Shown here one piece after another: positions 46,217 through 58,244 of a DNA stretch of 64,000 nt. The notes beneath the pieces were generated by a model that was given only the letters and a program-made list of their open reading frames with translations, was not told where the DNA came from and did no database searches. The DNA comes from Coprinellus micaceus (lineage: Eukaryota; Basidiomycota; Agaricomycetes; Agaricales; Psathyrellaceae). Position numbers and translations under genes: made by a program. The first letter of the stretch is position 1, and every line of letters begins with the position of its first letter. The stretch is taken from positions 4,340,001 through 4,404,000 of the forward strand of contig OX596337.1 of NCBI GenBank assembly GCA_951394405.1. Reading direction: 5' to 3'.

Positions 46217-48835
46217 ATGCCAGTCCCAGACCCTCCCCCAGCGTACACCTCGACTCTAGCACTCGGTTCCTTCCCGGAAAAGGGCGACGACCTAGACGCT
46301 CCTCCAGGGTACACCTTTCCAAGCAAGTTCAGTGTTGGGGGCAAGCTCACCGAGGGGCCCCTCGTCGACACCCCGAGCATCAAGGGCCATCTAGCGCTGT
46401 TGAGAGCATTCGCTGACCTGAAGGAGCAAGTCGAAGGGACGGCGTTCGAGATTCCTTATGTGCCGGAAGATAGGGAAGCGAAGTGGGCTTGGTTCGTTGG
46501 GATGGCTGCTGAGCGGTAAGCACCTCCCCAACCTGACCCTGGGGTGAAGAATCTGACAGTGTTTCCTCTAGATTCGACCGTTGGTGCCTATCGTTGTCTC
46601 CGAACGCCTCACTACAACCTGCCGAAGACATCCTCCCTCCTCTAGATGTGATGATGGTGCGGATATTGGCATGCCCAGTCCCGAATATCGTTCACGTCCC
46701 TTATCCCTCACTCTAGATCTGGCACTCGTACATGCTCAATCCCAGGTGGTACGCTGAAGATGGCCAGCGCCTCTTAGCATGCAAACCGCTCCTCGCACTC
46801 GGGGATGTGTTCGGGAGAGAATTGGTACGCAGTTCCCATCTAACTACCTTTGGGGAAATTGGCCAATTGTTCTCTTGCAGTACCGTTTACCCTCTCCCCT
46901 CGACACCTCACCATCTGACGCCCGTGTTACGACGTTCTCCCGGCGCGTCCTGCTCCCCTACGACCCGTTCGAGTCGGCTCGCGTCAGCGTCGAGAAGAGG
47001 ATCAAATGTCCAAGGTGTAGGATAGATATCGTTGTCCGTGAGTTGGACCCGCACGCAGTCAATCTTCGAGAATCTTATGACCAACGAACCCTCTCTAGCG
47101 TACATGAACGCCGAAGGGACAGGCTACCTCCAATCTGGATTCAGCGCCCAGTGCCCACGTACCGACTGCATAAAAGTCACTAAAGAATCTCTTTGTGCCC
47201 GGAAGCTGGCAGAGACTCTGTCGCGTCAAGGTGAAGAGCCCGATTCCATCCTTCCGTGGGTCTCTTCCGCTTCAAATGAGCTTCAGCTTCCCTGACCCCA
47301 TCAACATACTAGAGGAACCTTCTTCACAGAATCCCGTGCTGCAACTCAACAAACAAGTCACAGGATCCTCGCCCATGTCCGGGCCTCTTACCCGCCTACC
47401 CCAGCGACTCGTTGCGACTCTGGGGTCAACGAAGAACTGTGTCGGAGGATATTGAGGGATACGAACTATTCCTTGCCGGAGTTGAGAGTGAGGCTGCTTC
47501 GGGATAAGTTGTACGTGTTTTCCCTCTTCCCAAAATGGTTCTGGGGGCAAAATTTGTCTGACAATCCTATTTCAACTCCGTTAGAATTGGGAGAATCATG
47601 AGTGCTCATGCGTCGCCAATGCTGTATTCCGTGGATCTAGTGGGCGCTGTATGCATTCGCGGTCCTCCCCATTCGCAGTGTGTTTAACGCCCAGATTGAA
47701 TAGGTCCTCCGGCAAGGCAGTTTCATTACGAAGATGGTTGGGTTAGGCTGGACAAGGCCTGGATTCTTCGACGGTCAAGACAACGAACTCGTGCTCAGAC
47801 ACGCTTCAGCGCGATATCATGCGTAAGCCTTTTGTTCCCCCTTGACAGACTCTGACCATCCGCTGACGCCCTATTCCCCCTAGATTCCTCGATCTTCTTT
47901 CGTCGGCTCCAGCGTCGTTCTTTGTCCCGACGTTGGACATCGACCTCATCTGGCATACACACCAGCTCTGGAGTTCGAAGTATGAACAAGACTGCAGGAC
48001 GCACGTTGGGCGTTTCATTGATCAGTGAGTCGCCTTCCTCGGTGTGCTTCTGCTTTAGTTGCTAAATTTTTGTCCGCTCAGTGACGACAAGGCTGACGGT
48101 ATCAAGCTCTCATCGGGTTTCGATTTGACTTGTCGAGCATGGAAGGTTGGTTCCAGCCCCTCTTTCGCCGGATCTGAGGCTCAATGGTACCCCACTATCA
48201 GGAGCGATTTGGCGTGCGCTACTCTCACTGTGGGTGTCCGCTCCCAGGCGATACTATCGGGCAACGCCTCTCCCGATTCGTCTCCTCCGCGACATCGAAG
48301 TCCCCCAAGCTATCAGAGGAAACAGGGCCCCCATCCGATCTCGTCCCGCCCCCAAGCCGCCCAGACCTCACTCTAGCCACACACGCAAGCGAACACAACA
48401 GCATTCAGTTCATTCCTAGGAACAATACATCGTATAGGAGGTCTGTGTCGGCGTGGCGCGAGCATCAAGGCACGATGGCCAAGAGGGCGAAAAAGCAAGA
48501 ACAAGAGGCCGCGGGGAGGCCGGGGGGCAAGCAAGATGATGGTAGGGCGGCCCAATGCTGGTATGGGATGGCGTTTATCCTCCCTGTCCCGTTGATGTTG
48601 GGGGCTGGGGTCGCTGGGGGTGTCGTTGTCGATCATGGAGGTGCTTGTGGAAACGTACGTACCCCCTGCCTTGTTGCGGACATATATTTTAATCTAAACG
48701 TTCTTGCAATAGGGAAACGGTATCTGTGGAGGGGGTGGGTGCAATGCGAATGGGTGCGGCGGCGAAGGATGCGCAGGTGGATGCGGAGGCGGGGGTGGAT
48801 GCGGTGGTGGGTGTGGAGGTGGATGTGGCGGATAG
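46217..48835 (+). CDS. GRDP-like glycine-rich domain protein 1
   Basis: Twelve exons keep frame (46217-46515, 46572-46656, 46717-46824, 46881-47037, 47099-47230, 47330-47510, 47585-47648, 47704-47822, 47884-48024, 48082-48145, 48202-48654, 48713-48835; 641 aa). Diagnostic blocks of the GRDP/DUF1399-like family are the repeated Trp-His motifs: IWHSYMLNPRWYAED (about residue 130) and FVPTLDIDLIWHTHQLWSSKY (about 400), then DFDLTCRAWK-like and CGCPLPGDTIGQRLSRF. An N-terminal PPPAYTS/PPGYTFP stretch resembles PPxY motifs. CPRC..CPRTDC may bind zinc. The tail, CGGGGCNANGCGGEGCAGG and onward, is almost pure Cys/Gly. Plant GRDPs act in development and osmotic stress; the fungal role is unknown. A close paralogue lies inverted at 55.5-58.2 kb. 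Confidence 0.85.
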
Positions 48836-49074
48836 ATGTTCAGGGCTGCTGACACCATTTCCCATTGCCTCTTCAGAGTCTGAGGTGCCGTCTTCCTTCT
48901 ACTATACGCGGACCTCGCAGGTCTAACTTCATTCATTGGCAGACGTGCCTAAGTTCCGGTTCATTCAAAGTTTCCGCATAGTCACACTCATATCGAAGCG
49001 AAGTAAGTCTACATAAACCAGGATACATAAATCAGAGGAATCCGATAAATATAAAGGAACGAGCCCAAGCGGGT

Positions 49075-50404
49075 TCACCTCCAGTTGGCATGCCATCCTT
49101 GACAGTCTCGGCAGAATTGACGAGACGCAGTGGGCGACGTCGGCCACCCTATAGCGCTCGCCGAGCTCACAGATGTGGCAGTGGTCCAGGCGGTGGCAGC
49201 GGTATTGACTGTCCCGGTCGTCCCTGTGCTCGTGATGCTGGACGTCGAGGCCGTTCTCCTGAGCGTTCTAGGGCCACTGAACGGGCTGTCAGGATCGGGT
49301 GAGGGGCGTCGGTTAGGACCATCGTCGGGGACTTCCACCCTCTCCAACCTGATGTCTGGAGAGCCTGGGGGACAGAGAGCAGAGTTATATGCCTGCGGCG
49401 GGGGTAACTTTGACTCAGTCGAGTTGATGACGGTGTCGAAGTAACGGAGGGTGACAGCACGAGCTGGGTCCGGGGCACTTCCCACTAAGGGCAACACGCC
49501 TGTAGTGGGTTCTGCACGTGCCTTTCCCCGAGTCTGAATTGGCATGGAGCGTTCGGAAGCGATGCTATGAACAGTAACCAGAGACGCCTCGCGATTCGGC
49601 GACGGGGGTGGAGTGGCCTGTGCCCCGCAGATGCCTATGGCAGGCGAAGTTGGCAGACTCTCAGTGATCTTGACGATTTTATCCAACGATTGCCGGAAAT
49701 AGAGAGGGCTGTAGGTCGGGGTTGGAGCATATATTTTGTTGGGGAGCGCGGTGTTAGTGGTGGGCTGGTTCCCGGGTTGGAGACTTGTCTGAATGGGCGG
49801 CGGCGTGTTAGCTGCAGGCACCTGCTTTAGGAGGGTTGGGCAGATGGCAGAAAGGCGGGGCAGTGGGTCAGGGTAACGATCGGGGTTCCTCTGGGAATTA
49901 ATGCCAATGCTGATGAGCTTTGGGCCGAATACCGAGAAAGCGACTCACGTCGTCTCCCGACTGCGCGGCGCGTAGCGCCATAACGGACTTCGAGTCCTCG
50001 TTGAACCTGGCTGGGAGGTACTTCTTCGGGGGAAGCTCTCCCCTCTTCACGGCCTCGTCTTCGCGCATTTGATGTGTCTTCCTTCCACAGTGAGTGAACC
50101 AGCCGGTGAGGTGGAGCACACGGTCGCCGTCGTGCATGCTGAGCGGCTTCGCGCCTTTGCCGGGTTCGTCGTATGGCTTACAGGTGCGACATATGACTTC
50201 CTTGTCGCTGACTACGAAGGCCCGAGGATCCCAGCGGATCTGAGCCCTGCGCTTCTCCACACTGGCGTATACCTTTCCTCTGTTTGTCGCCACGGATGGG
50301 CCAGCGTTCCGAGGTCGATGCCAACCCTCGTCCGGTTTGGCTTGGTCGGGCTGGCCAGGATCGAACGAGGAGCTCGTACGAAGTTTCTTGGATGCTTGAC
50401 CATT
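49075..50404 (-). CDS. C2H2 (H-x5-H) zinc-finger protein Z1, 5' exon unresolved
   Basis: Minus-strand exons 50404-49949 and 49821-49075 join in frame; an acceptor (CCCTAG) at 50405 shows at least one more upstream exon that I could not fix. The finger reads ICRTCK ... LTGWFTHCGRKTHQ, i.e. C-x2-C, a conserved Trp, then H-x5-H, a BED-like pattern. It is followed by a basic/acidic linker and a 245-residue Pro/Ser/Thr-rich C-terminus that ends FCRDCQGWHANWR. Likely DNA- or chromatin-binding and nuclear, by inference from the finger. It ends 240 bp from GRDP-1, which converges on it. The plus-strand gene at 52.5 kb is a paralogue. Confidence 0.65.
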
Positions 50405-52541
50405 CTAGGGATAGGGTCGGTCAATGGACGTTTCAAAAGTTGATATCTGAGCAAGCTCACTTGGTGAAGGGAAGTAGTATCAGCGGGCCCTCTCTTAAGG
50501 GGAGGCTTTTCGGAGGTCTACAGGTTCACACGTAGATCCGTTAGCGATGGAGGTGAATGACGGGGACACTTCGGGAATACTGACCAAGTCACCACCGCCG
50601 CTTGAAACGATGGAATGTTGGCTGACACATGGATCCTGAGGCCTCTCGCAGCCGAATTTGGGAGTGGCAGCGTCGGTCATACCGAAAATCGGGTGGAAAT
50701 GGGGGTGAATGGGTACAGTTCGCCCATGATCCCCTCTAATTTATGCCATTTATCAGCTGTGGCCTATATCTGCTTAGAGACCCGTTTCCTCTGGTGAATG
50801 ACAACGCTCTTCAATGAGCAATGGTAAATAAATGGGATACGGGGCACGAGCCACAGAACGCAGCCACAACGGTCCACTGTGGCCCCAAGCACTCCACAAG
50901 TCCATTGACGCTCTGGTGATGGTTGGGAACCGTGGCCCGACCCTACAATGGGCACGAGACAATGTGAACGGAGAGCGCCGAGTGGCACCGCCGTGGCTGG
51001 CAACGAGTGGCTGAGGGGTCTAAACTGTAGACGCGTGTCATGGATCTGCAGACAGGAAGGCCTGCTATACTTGGCCCTCCAGGGCGAATTCGAAAACGCG
51101 TTTTGCGGGGCACATCAAGCGACCGATGCGCATATGCGTAGTACAGTTGTGGTCGCCAGGAAGAACAGAGCATTCAAGTTGGGACCGGATCTAATTGCAT
51201 TGGCAAGTGGATCATTGTACCCGTTGTATCAATTGTATTATGCCCGCCGTCCACCGATTTTTGGAGTACTGGGCAGTACGGTTCGGTGAGACTGCATTTG
51301 GGAGATTCGGCCCCTATTTTAAGAGACGCTGGTCGTCGTCGAGCGTCTCTTTTGCTCCCACGCCCGGTTTGCCCAGCCTTGTTATGCATCACCGCCCAAT
51401 TTCGGAAACTCCTTTGGAAAAGGCCTCTCCCCGAAATATCAAAAGTAGATTGGTGTACGAATAATTCAATTTCGTGAGTGGACGGCTGGCTTCGGGATGA
51501 AAAGAAACCGGGAAAGGTGGCCGACAGGCAACGGATCAATGGGGAACGGTGCTGTGACTTGCGATTGGTGATGCACCAGGAACTGTGGAGGAATGGTTAG
51601 AGGGAGAACGAGACAGGGCGCACTAACTGGAACTCGTGCCATGCCAGGGGGAGCACACCTGCACTTTGCCTTGCGTTATAACGTCGGAGTCCCTTTTAAG
51701 GGGTAGATCCAGATACGGCTTGAACGAATGGAGCTGTTAGAAGGCAGCATCTTGTCCGACGCCCACACTGGGGACAATAGTCTCCAATAAGATACAAGAA
51801 GAGAAGAAATCAGTAATGAGTGATTCTCCATTCCTTGCTATTTTCGAACAGCGACAGGCGGCGCCCACATCAGGGCGCTCACCCTTCTGACCATTCGAAG
51901 TACAACGCCGTGTTCCTCCACCGGACCACTGCGTGAGTGTAAAATTCACTTAGCAGAGGTGAGCGGGGCTGTCCTAGACCAGACTTCTTTGCCAGAACTC
52001 GTCGAAGGCTTTCAGTATGTTGGGGGACTATTGGGCAGGGATGTAGATCCACTCGTAGGCCACCTTGGCCCGCAGTGGGCAGACAAGTATTCTTACATTT
52101 TAGCATTCGTTTTGTGAACAAGTCAACTGACGCAACCTCGAGACACTGCACACCACCCGCGTGGCTTCTGTGAAATTGGTATAAAACTCCGACACGATAG
52201 CGCATCGGTCCTGAGACGCTGACTTTCCTTTAGCGGGCTTTTGATGCTCGTTTGTCTTCGTTTTGCCAAGGTCCAAGGGTCGGGTGCTATTTTACACACC
52301 CTCCTGGCTTCTCTTATAATCCTGGACTCTTAGGCGCCTGTTGCATAGATCCCATCCTTCCTTCGTACGCTAGAAGTCGATCTGAGGACGCGATCCATAG
52401 GAAAATCGCCGCGCATCATCCCGCTTCTCAAACTTATCGACTATCAATTGGAGATCCAAGCCACCCCTTACTTTGCGCGTCTAACTGCATCATCATCAAC
52501 GCTCACTCCAGTAACACTCGGGAAGTCGCTCACCCTTTCAA
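50405..52541. other. intergenic region between Z1 and Z2
   Basis: Should contain the missing 5' exon(s) of Z1; a minus-strand frame at 50680-50495 (MTDAATPKFGCERPQDPC..) is a candidate. Otherwise only short ORFs on both strands and no recognisable domain. Confidence 0.4.
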
Positions 52542-53361
52542 ATGGCTCACCCAACTCGCGGTAGAGGCCCGACGTTCAAGGTAGATTTCTTCACGCAACT
52601 ACCTAGAGATTGAGATCTTAACTGACGCGCCATAGCACAATATTCTATCTACCCCTCCTTCCTCTCCCCCTCCTAGTCGTTCCACGAGCCTCGATATACC
52701 CGCGCGGCGGAAGAAAAGCGGGGATCCCGCGGGCCACCGCATCGAGTGCACCAAACCGGGTCGTGTCAGGTCAAACACTGGGAAGAAGTATTTGAGGCCT
52801 TTGGATCGCGCAACCATTCTGAAGGATGATCCGACGTGCATTCTACTAGGCGATTTATCGAATATTGTTCGCTGTGCAGCATGTGGGGAGGATAAAGAGC
52901 TTGAATCAGGAGGATATCCCCTCACAGGGTGGCTCAGCCATTCCCGCACTGGGAAGCACCAATCCAATGCGCGGAAATACCTTTCGGACGCGGACTATAA
53001 GCACTGGCGGAGATGGTTCGAGGAGCACGCATCTAGGCAATTGCCTAAAACTGCTCGATCCGCTTCCGTGGCTTCAAGTACCGGGTCTGCACCGCGTTTG
53101 AGCACCCCTCCAACGATCGCCTTTCCAGTGGCGTTGCCACCCCTCTCAACCGACGCGCCTCGCGAGTGGCCCATACCCAGCGTGCGCCACCGCAGCTTAC
53201 TTGGAGGGCGGAACCACGACGATGAAGGTGCTCATCACTACGACTCCTCACCCCTCACTCCATATCGTCTTCGCCCCGCTCATTGGTTCAACGCTCCGGA
53301 GTCGACGCCGTGGACGACTCATCCCGCAATGCGAGATATGGGTGTCTCGCGATCTCTTTGA
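52542..53361 (+). CDS. C2H2 (H-x5-H) zinc-finger protein Z2
   Basis: Exons 52542-52580 (MAHPTRGRGPTFK) and 52636-53361 give 254 aa. After a Ser/Pro-rich and basic N-terminus the protein has VRCAAC...YPLTGWLSHSRTGKHQ. This is the same C-x2-C..W-x2-H-x5-H pattern as Z1, with a shorter loop. Next come YKHWRRWFEEHAS and a Ser/Pro-rich tail. It reads away from Z1, with about 2.1 kb between the two. Likely nuclear nucleic-acid binding. A start further upstream cannot be excluded, but the short first exon joins in frame at a good donor. Confidence 0.6.
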
Positions 53362-55498
53362 TTTCATTTATTGGATGCACTGTTGCATTATTGGCCTCCA
53401 CTCCTCTTTGCACGGTTAGCGGCTCTCATACTGAGGCGACCCATATTATCCTCGACGCGGTCGACAGCCGATCGTCACCAACCTTTCTCAACTCCAGTCT
53501 TCGACAGTCGATATTGGCACCCAATGGGGGCCACCTTTCTCGCTGAGAAATCGGATATTTGTGTCGGGTTCTGGGGTCTCAAATCGGATAAGAGGGTGAA
53601 TGGCGGTAATAGGCGGACTTCAAGATAGGGTATAAGGGCATTGGTCGATACCGCACTAGCTGCGATGCTTTAGCGCCGAGAATGGCATCGGAGATTCAAT
53701 CGCTTCAACCGCTTCCCCAGCCTTCTGGCCGCCGTCTGCGAAGAGTCAAACTATCCCCTAGCTTATCCGACATGTAGCGTATACCGCAATTGGGTATTTC
53801 ATTAGACAGGGGGAGAGCAGGAAGCCGGAGGAGAGCTTACGAGAGCGGTCAATGTCTTTTGATGGAATACGTCCGAAATGCTATGATTGACTTGCTGATC
53901 CCACGTTGTAAGTCAACTGCCAGGAAGTTCGCACCGCACGGCGAAGCCAGTCCCCTCGAATTTGTTTCGGAAAAGGGTGGGTCAAGGGTACAGAATTCAG
54001 AGCCCTAGTCGGTTAAATTTACCTTGTACGCCGTCTGCTGGACAACCTGGGGTTAGATGGGCGCTATCAATAATCAATTCGAAGTCGTCAGCGCGCCGCT
54101 CTTCACTATGGGGGTACTCAAAGACCGATCTGGCGAAAACCAAAGCCTCGTCTCTTCTTGCTAGAACGCACTAGGTTTAGGCACTTTGACGCCGTACGGG
54201 CGGTGTGTGAAAAGGAGAAATGGTAAATGTAGGCTTCTATTTGCGTCGTGCCCTCAGCGAGCAAACCTTGAGGCCGGCTATTATCTGCACCCTAGTCCAC
54301 CGTTCTAGTATTACCAAGGTCTGAAGGATGGAAAAGAAGAACATAGTGCAATTATACGAGAGCCAGGAACACGATAGCTACGTTTGTACCCCGGTTTCAC
54401 GGGGCTGATATGGAACGTTCTCGACATTCCGGCGTGCTCACCTGAGGACAATGAAGCGCATGTCAACCGTCGCATGACCGGACACCGCCCCCAAAGGAAT
54501 CGTGCCACTCGGGGCCCAGAGTCTACACACCTCCCTCTTACTGTAGGCTGACTCTTGAAATTCGGGGAGCAATCTACCTGGACCTATCCATCGCCCAGTG
54601 GCACCCCAGAATTACATCACGCCCGATAACAGGCCGCCCGCTCGAGATGGACACCAACTACACGTTCCCCCTCTCGAATCTCCCATTCGAGGTACACTTG
54701 AGCGAGGGTTGGGGGAGAATTTAAGCACCCGGACTGGTAGTGGCTACAAACGCATGGGAGGAAGGTGCGACAGAGATGAGTAGGCCGTTCCCCCGATCAA
54801 TCTGCGCTGAGTGGCTCACCATTGAACGCGGGGTCGAAAGGGTTCCTCCCATCCGACTTTCACCCCATAACGTCAGTAACCAGTCACCACCTATACCTCT
54901 CCGTCAGCTCGTCAGACAAACAACGGCACATCTAGAATGCAAGTGAACCTGGAAATCCAACATGGAGGCAGGGCTGTGCCACTCCTTTGCCACTCCCTTC
55001 AGCAAGACAGGCGGGAATTCCACCGCAATGTGGGCTGGCTACATCGCAAAATTTCATGTCCCTTCGTCCGACACAGATTGAGAGTACATAAAGAGAGGGC
55101 TTTGAGGGGGATGGCATTGGATGGACAAAGGCTAGGACCTATGACCCAGGGATGCGAAGACTCAGGAAGCCGAAATCGTCGAGGTGCGTCATCCGTAGTA
55201 TGAGGTTTTGCGTCGTAGCGATGAGGACCCGAACGCCAGAACTCCATTCCCTTCGTTTATTTACAGAAGAGCGCCCCTTCCACCCAGCGCAGGCTCTCAT
55301 ATCGTTGAAGAAGTCCAACTAAACCGGCCCTTACTCGAGTACTCGAAGGAGGTCAAAATCGAAGTCGAGTTCGCCTCCTTTGGGGAGCAAGATACCAACA
55401 AGTAAGGGGTCCTTCGTTCAGTGGGTGTTATCCTAGATACATTGGTGGCCAGTGGGCATGCTATAAACTTTGGATGTAGCCATTGTCGGGGACGGTGC
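53362..55498. other. gene-free region
   Basis: No supported gene. A short plus-strand ORF at 55208-55405 ends in VEFASFGEQDTNK, but nothing extends it. On the plus strand the stretch just beyond 55498 is Pro-rich only because it is antisense to the Gly/Cys tail of GRDP-2. Confidence 0.4.
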
Positions 55499-58244
55499 TC
55501 AACCTCCACCACAACCTCCGCCTCCTCCGCCTCCGCCTCCGCACCCACCCCCGCCTCCGCATCCACCCCCACCACCACCTCCTCCGCCGTCGCCCCCGCC
55601 GCCGCCACCACCACCATCTCCAGAGCTCCCGCCACCACACCCTCCACTCCCACATCCGCCCGCGCTGCACCCACCTCCACCACACTGGCCACTCCCCTAA
55701 GGGTCCGCAAATTCAGTTCATGGAGTACCATACAAAGGGTGCTGCAAGAAGGACTTACATTACCGCACGCTCCACCGTGGTCAACAACTGCATGGCTCGT
55801 GGCCACACACCCTCCAATGGGGGTGCCATAATACATGGGCACGGGCATCAAGAACGCCTGGCCATACATACACCCATACCCAGGATACCCATCCCTCTCC
55901 CTCTGCCTTTCAATCTCCTCTCTCTCCTTCTTCCGTTCCTTGCCCTGCTCCCGTTTAAGCCGTTTCTCGTGCTTAGCCCGGTGCGAGCTGTGTCGGTACT
56001 GCTCGACCCTCCATGCGGTCTTGTTTCGAGATTTGAACTGGACGCTGTTGTGCTCGCTGGCGTGGGTCGAGGCGAAGAGGTCTGCGCGGTTGGAGGGAGG
56101 GACGAGTTGGGAGGGTGGATGAGCGGGGAGGGAGGAGAGGAAGCGGGAGAGGCGTTGGCCAATGGTGTCGCCGGGGAGAGGGCAGCCGCAGTAGGTGTAT
56201 GGAAGCTTGAAGCGATCCTGAGGTAGTGGACGACAATTATGTTTGTGTAGATTACGGTGGGACAATAATACCCACCTTCCATGCTCGGCATGTCAGGTCG
56301 AAAGACGAAGAGAGCTTTACGCCATCGACTTTGTCGTCACTTGCGGAAGGGGTAAGAGCTTGTTCGCAGAATTGGGCGGGGCAAGGATAGGACGTACTGG
56401 TCGATGAAACGCCCAACGTAGCGACGGCAGTCCTCTCCATACCTCCAGCTGTTGAGCTGGTGGGTATGCCAGACCAAGTCAATGTCGAGCGTTGGAACGA
56501 AGAATGAAGCAGGGGAAGATGACAGCAGGTCAAGGAATCTAGATGCGGGGCCAATGTGAGGTACACACAGGGCGAGTTGGGCTTAGAACTTACGCATGGT
56601 ATCGTGCTATGGCGTGACGCAGGGCATTTTCGTCGTCCTGGGCAGTGAAGAACCCGGGACGCGTCCAGCCAAGGTCAGCCATCTTCTTGACGAAGCTGCC
56701 TTGTCGCAAAACCTGAACGGGAGGACTAAGGACACAGAGGGCTAGATGTGAAAGCTGCGACTTACCGCCCCAACGAGGTCGACAGAGTAAATCATATGTG
56801 TAGAGTGTGCGCTCATAATCCGCGGAAGCCTGGAATTGGCATCAACAGAGTCCGTTTAAACACGAAATGGGATGAAACGTACAGCTTACGCCGCCCGAGC
56901 TTCGCACGTATCTCGGCGACGGAGTACTTGCAGTCCTCAAGGATCTCCGCCACCATGGATTTATCAACTGGAGAAGGCGTCCAATCGTTTTCACCGTATA
57001 TCGTAGGTTCGGAATAGACGGCCTGGCCCTTGTACCTCGTCCTGACCGCTGCGCGGATATAGTCGCTCTCTTTCTGGTCCGCGGCCGAAGAGTCTGTGAA
57101 GAAGGTACCCCTGGACGAAGCCTGAGTCGCGCCGGTGACAAGAAGTTAGATGGTGCCTTACGGGAGGAAGGCGTCAGGTGCATTTCCCTGGCGAGAGAGG
57201 TTCTCTGCTAGTTTCCTGGCACACAACGAATCGTGGTTTATGTCAAGATTGCAGTTGAAGCATGACTGAGAAAAGCACTGTTGTAGGTAGCCTGTCCCGG
57301 GGGTGGTCATGAAAGCTGGGGCGGGTTTAGGTCATGTACGGTCAACAGAGGGGTTTAAGAATCGGGGACTTACGGATGAACCACTTCCTAGAGCACTTGG
57401 GGCACTCGACCTCCTTATTCTTGGGTGTCCGAGCCTGTGCATCGTCGAAAGGTGAAAAGCGCAGGCCGATCCACGTCTCGAAGTATGTGACCCGACGGTC
57501 TGTAGGTGATTCGGCAAGTATTGAAGCAACGGTGCCCTGGAGGTCAATGAGCATGGAGATACACGGAAGGTTTGTAAAGGGCTCACGAGTTGATTCCCAA
57601 GAATCTGCCCAAAGGCGACAAGAGCCTTGAGACTCAAGAGGCGTGCTCCATCTTCAGCGTACCACCTGTACTAGCGGCTAAGTAGGAGTGCTGGGCAACG
57701 GAAGAGTGATGATTCACCTCGGGTTTAACATGTACGAATGCCAGACCTGCGTACAAGCTCATCAGTAATGGGTGACCAGGAGTCGGGGCAATCCAAACAC
57801 TAACCATGAGGACGTCCACTGGTGGTAGGGTATCCTTCAGGGGTAGGTCGGTATCTCGGGTATACAGTTTATCACACCACTTCTCGAACCTAGACGGATG
57901 TAAAGCGGTCAGAGCACGTTAGGAGGTTGAACACTGATAACTAGGACAGACCTTTCCACAGCCAACGCAACGAACCAAGCCCATCGCTTCTCCTTGTCGT
58001 AGGGCATATCAACGATGGGGACAGCCGTCTCCTCAACCTCCTTCTTCAAGTTGGAAAACGCGTTGAGCATTGCCAGGTGGCCCTTAATCGCAGGGATATC
58101 AACCAGGATACCCTGTGTGTAGGTTCCCCCTATCTCGAACCGAGTCGGGAACGTGTACGACGGTGGCTGCACTGTCGAACTCCCTGGGTCATCGCGAGGC
58201 CCTGGGGTTGCACTGTAGACAGGTGGGGGTTCTGCGGTGCTCAT
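55499..58244 (-). CDS. GRDP-like glycine-rich domain protein 2
   Basis: Minus-strand gene starting at ATG 58244 (MSTAEPPPVYSATPGPRDD) and ending at TGA 55501-55499. First exons: 58244-57952, 57889-57805, 57746-57718 and 57665-57587. The last two replace a single 108-nt exon of GRDP-1 (29 + 79 nt), so an intron was gained here or lost there. Blocks match GRDP-1: VWHSYMLNPRWYAEDG, CPKCSRKWFI, LARKLAENLSRQ-like, GWTRPGFFTAQDDENALRHA, FVPTLDIDLVWHTHQLNSW, DGVKLSSSFDLTCRAWK, CGCPLPGDTIGQRLSRF, and a charged Lys/Glu/Arg coiled segment (KRLKREQGKERKKEREEIER). The tail is Gly/Cys (GQCGGGGCSAGGCGSGG..), with longer pure-Gly runs than GRDP-1. No stop or frameshift was seen in the exons I traced; middle exon edges are approximate. 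Confidence 0.82.

Noticed and set aside
55470..55831. Plus-strand Pro-rich ORFs (poly-PPPP protein)
   Set aside because: Antisense of the Gly/Cys tail of GRDP-2, whose splice sites and paralogue support the minus strand.
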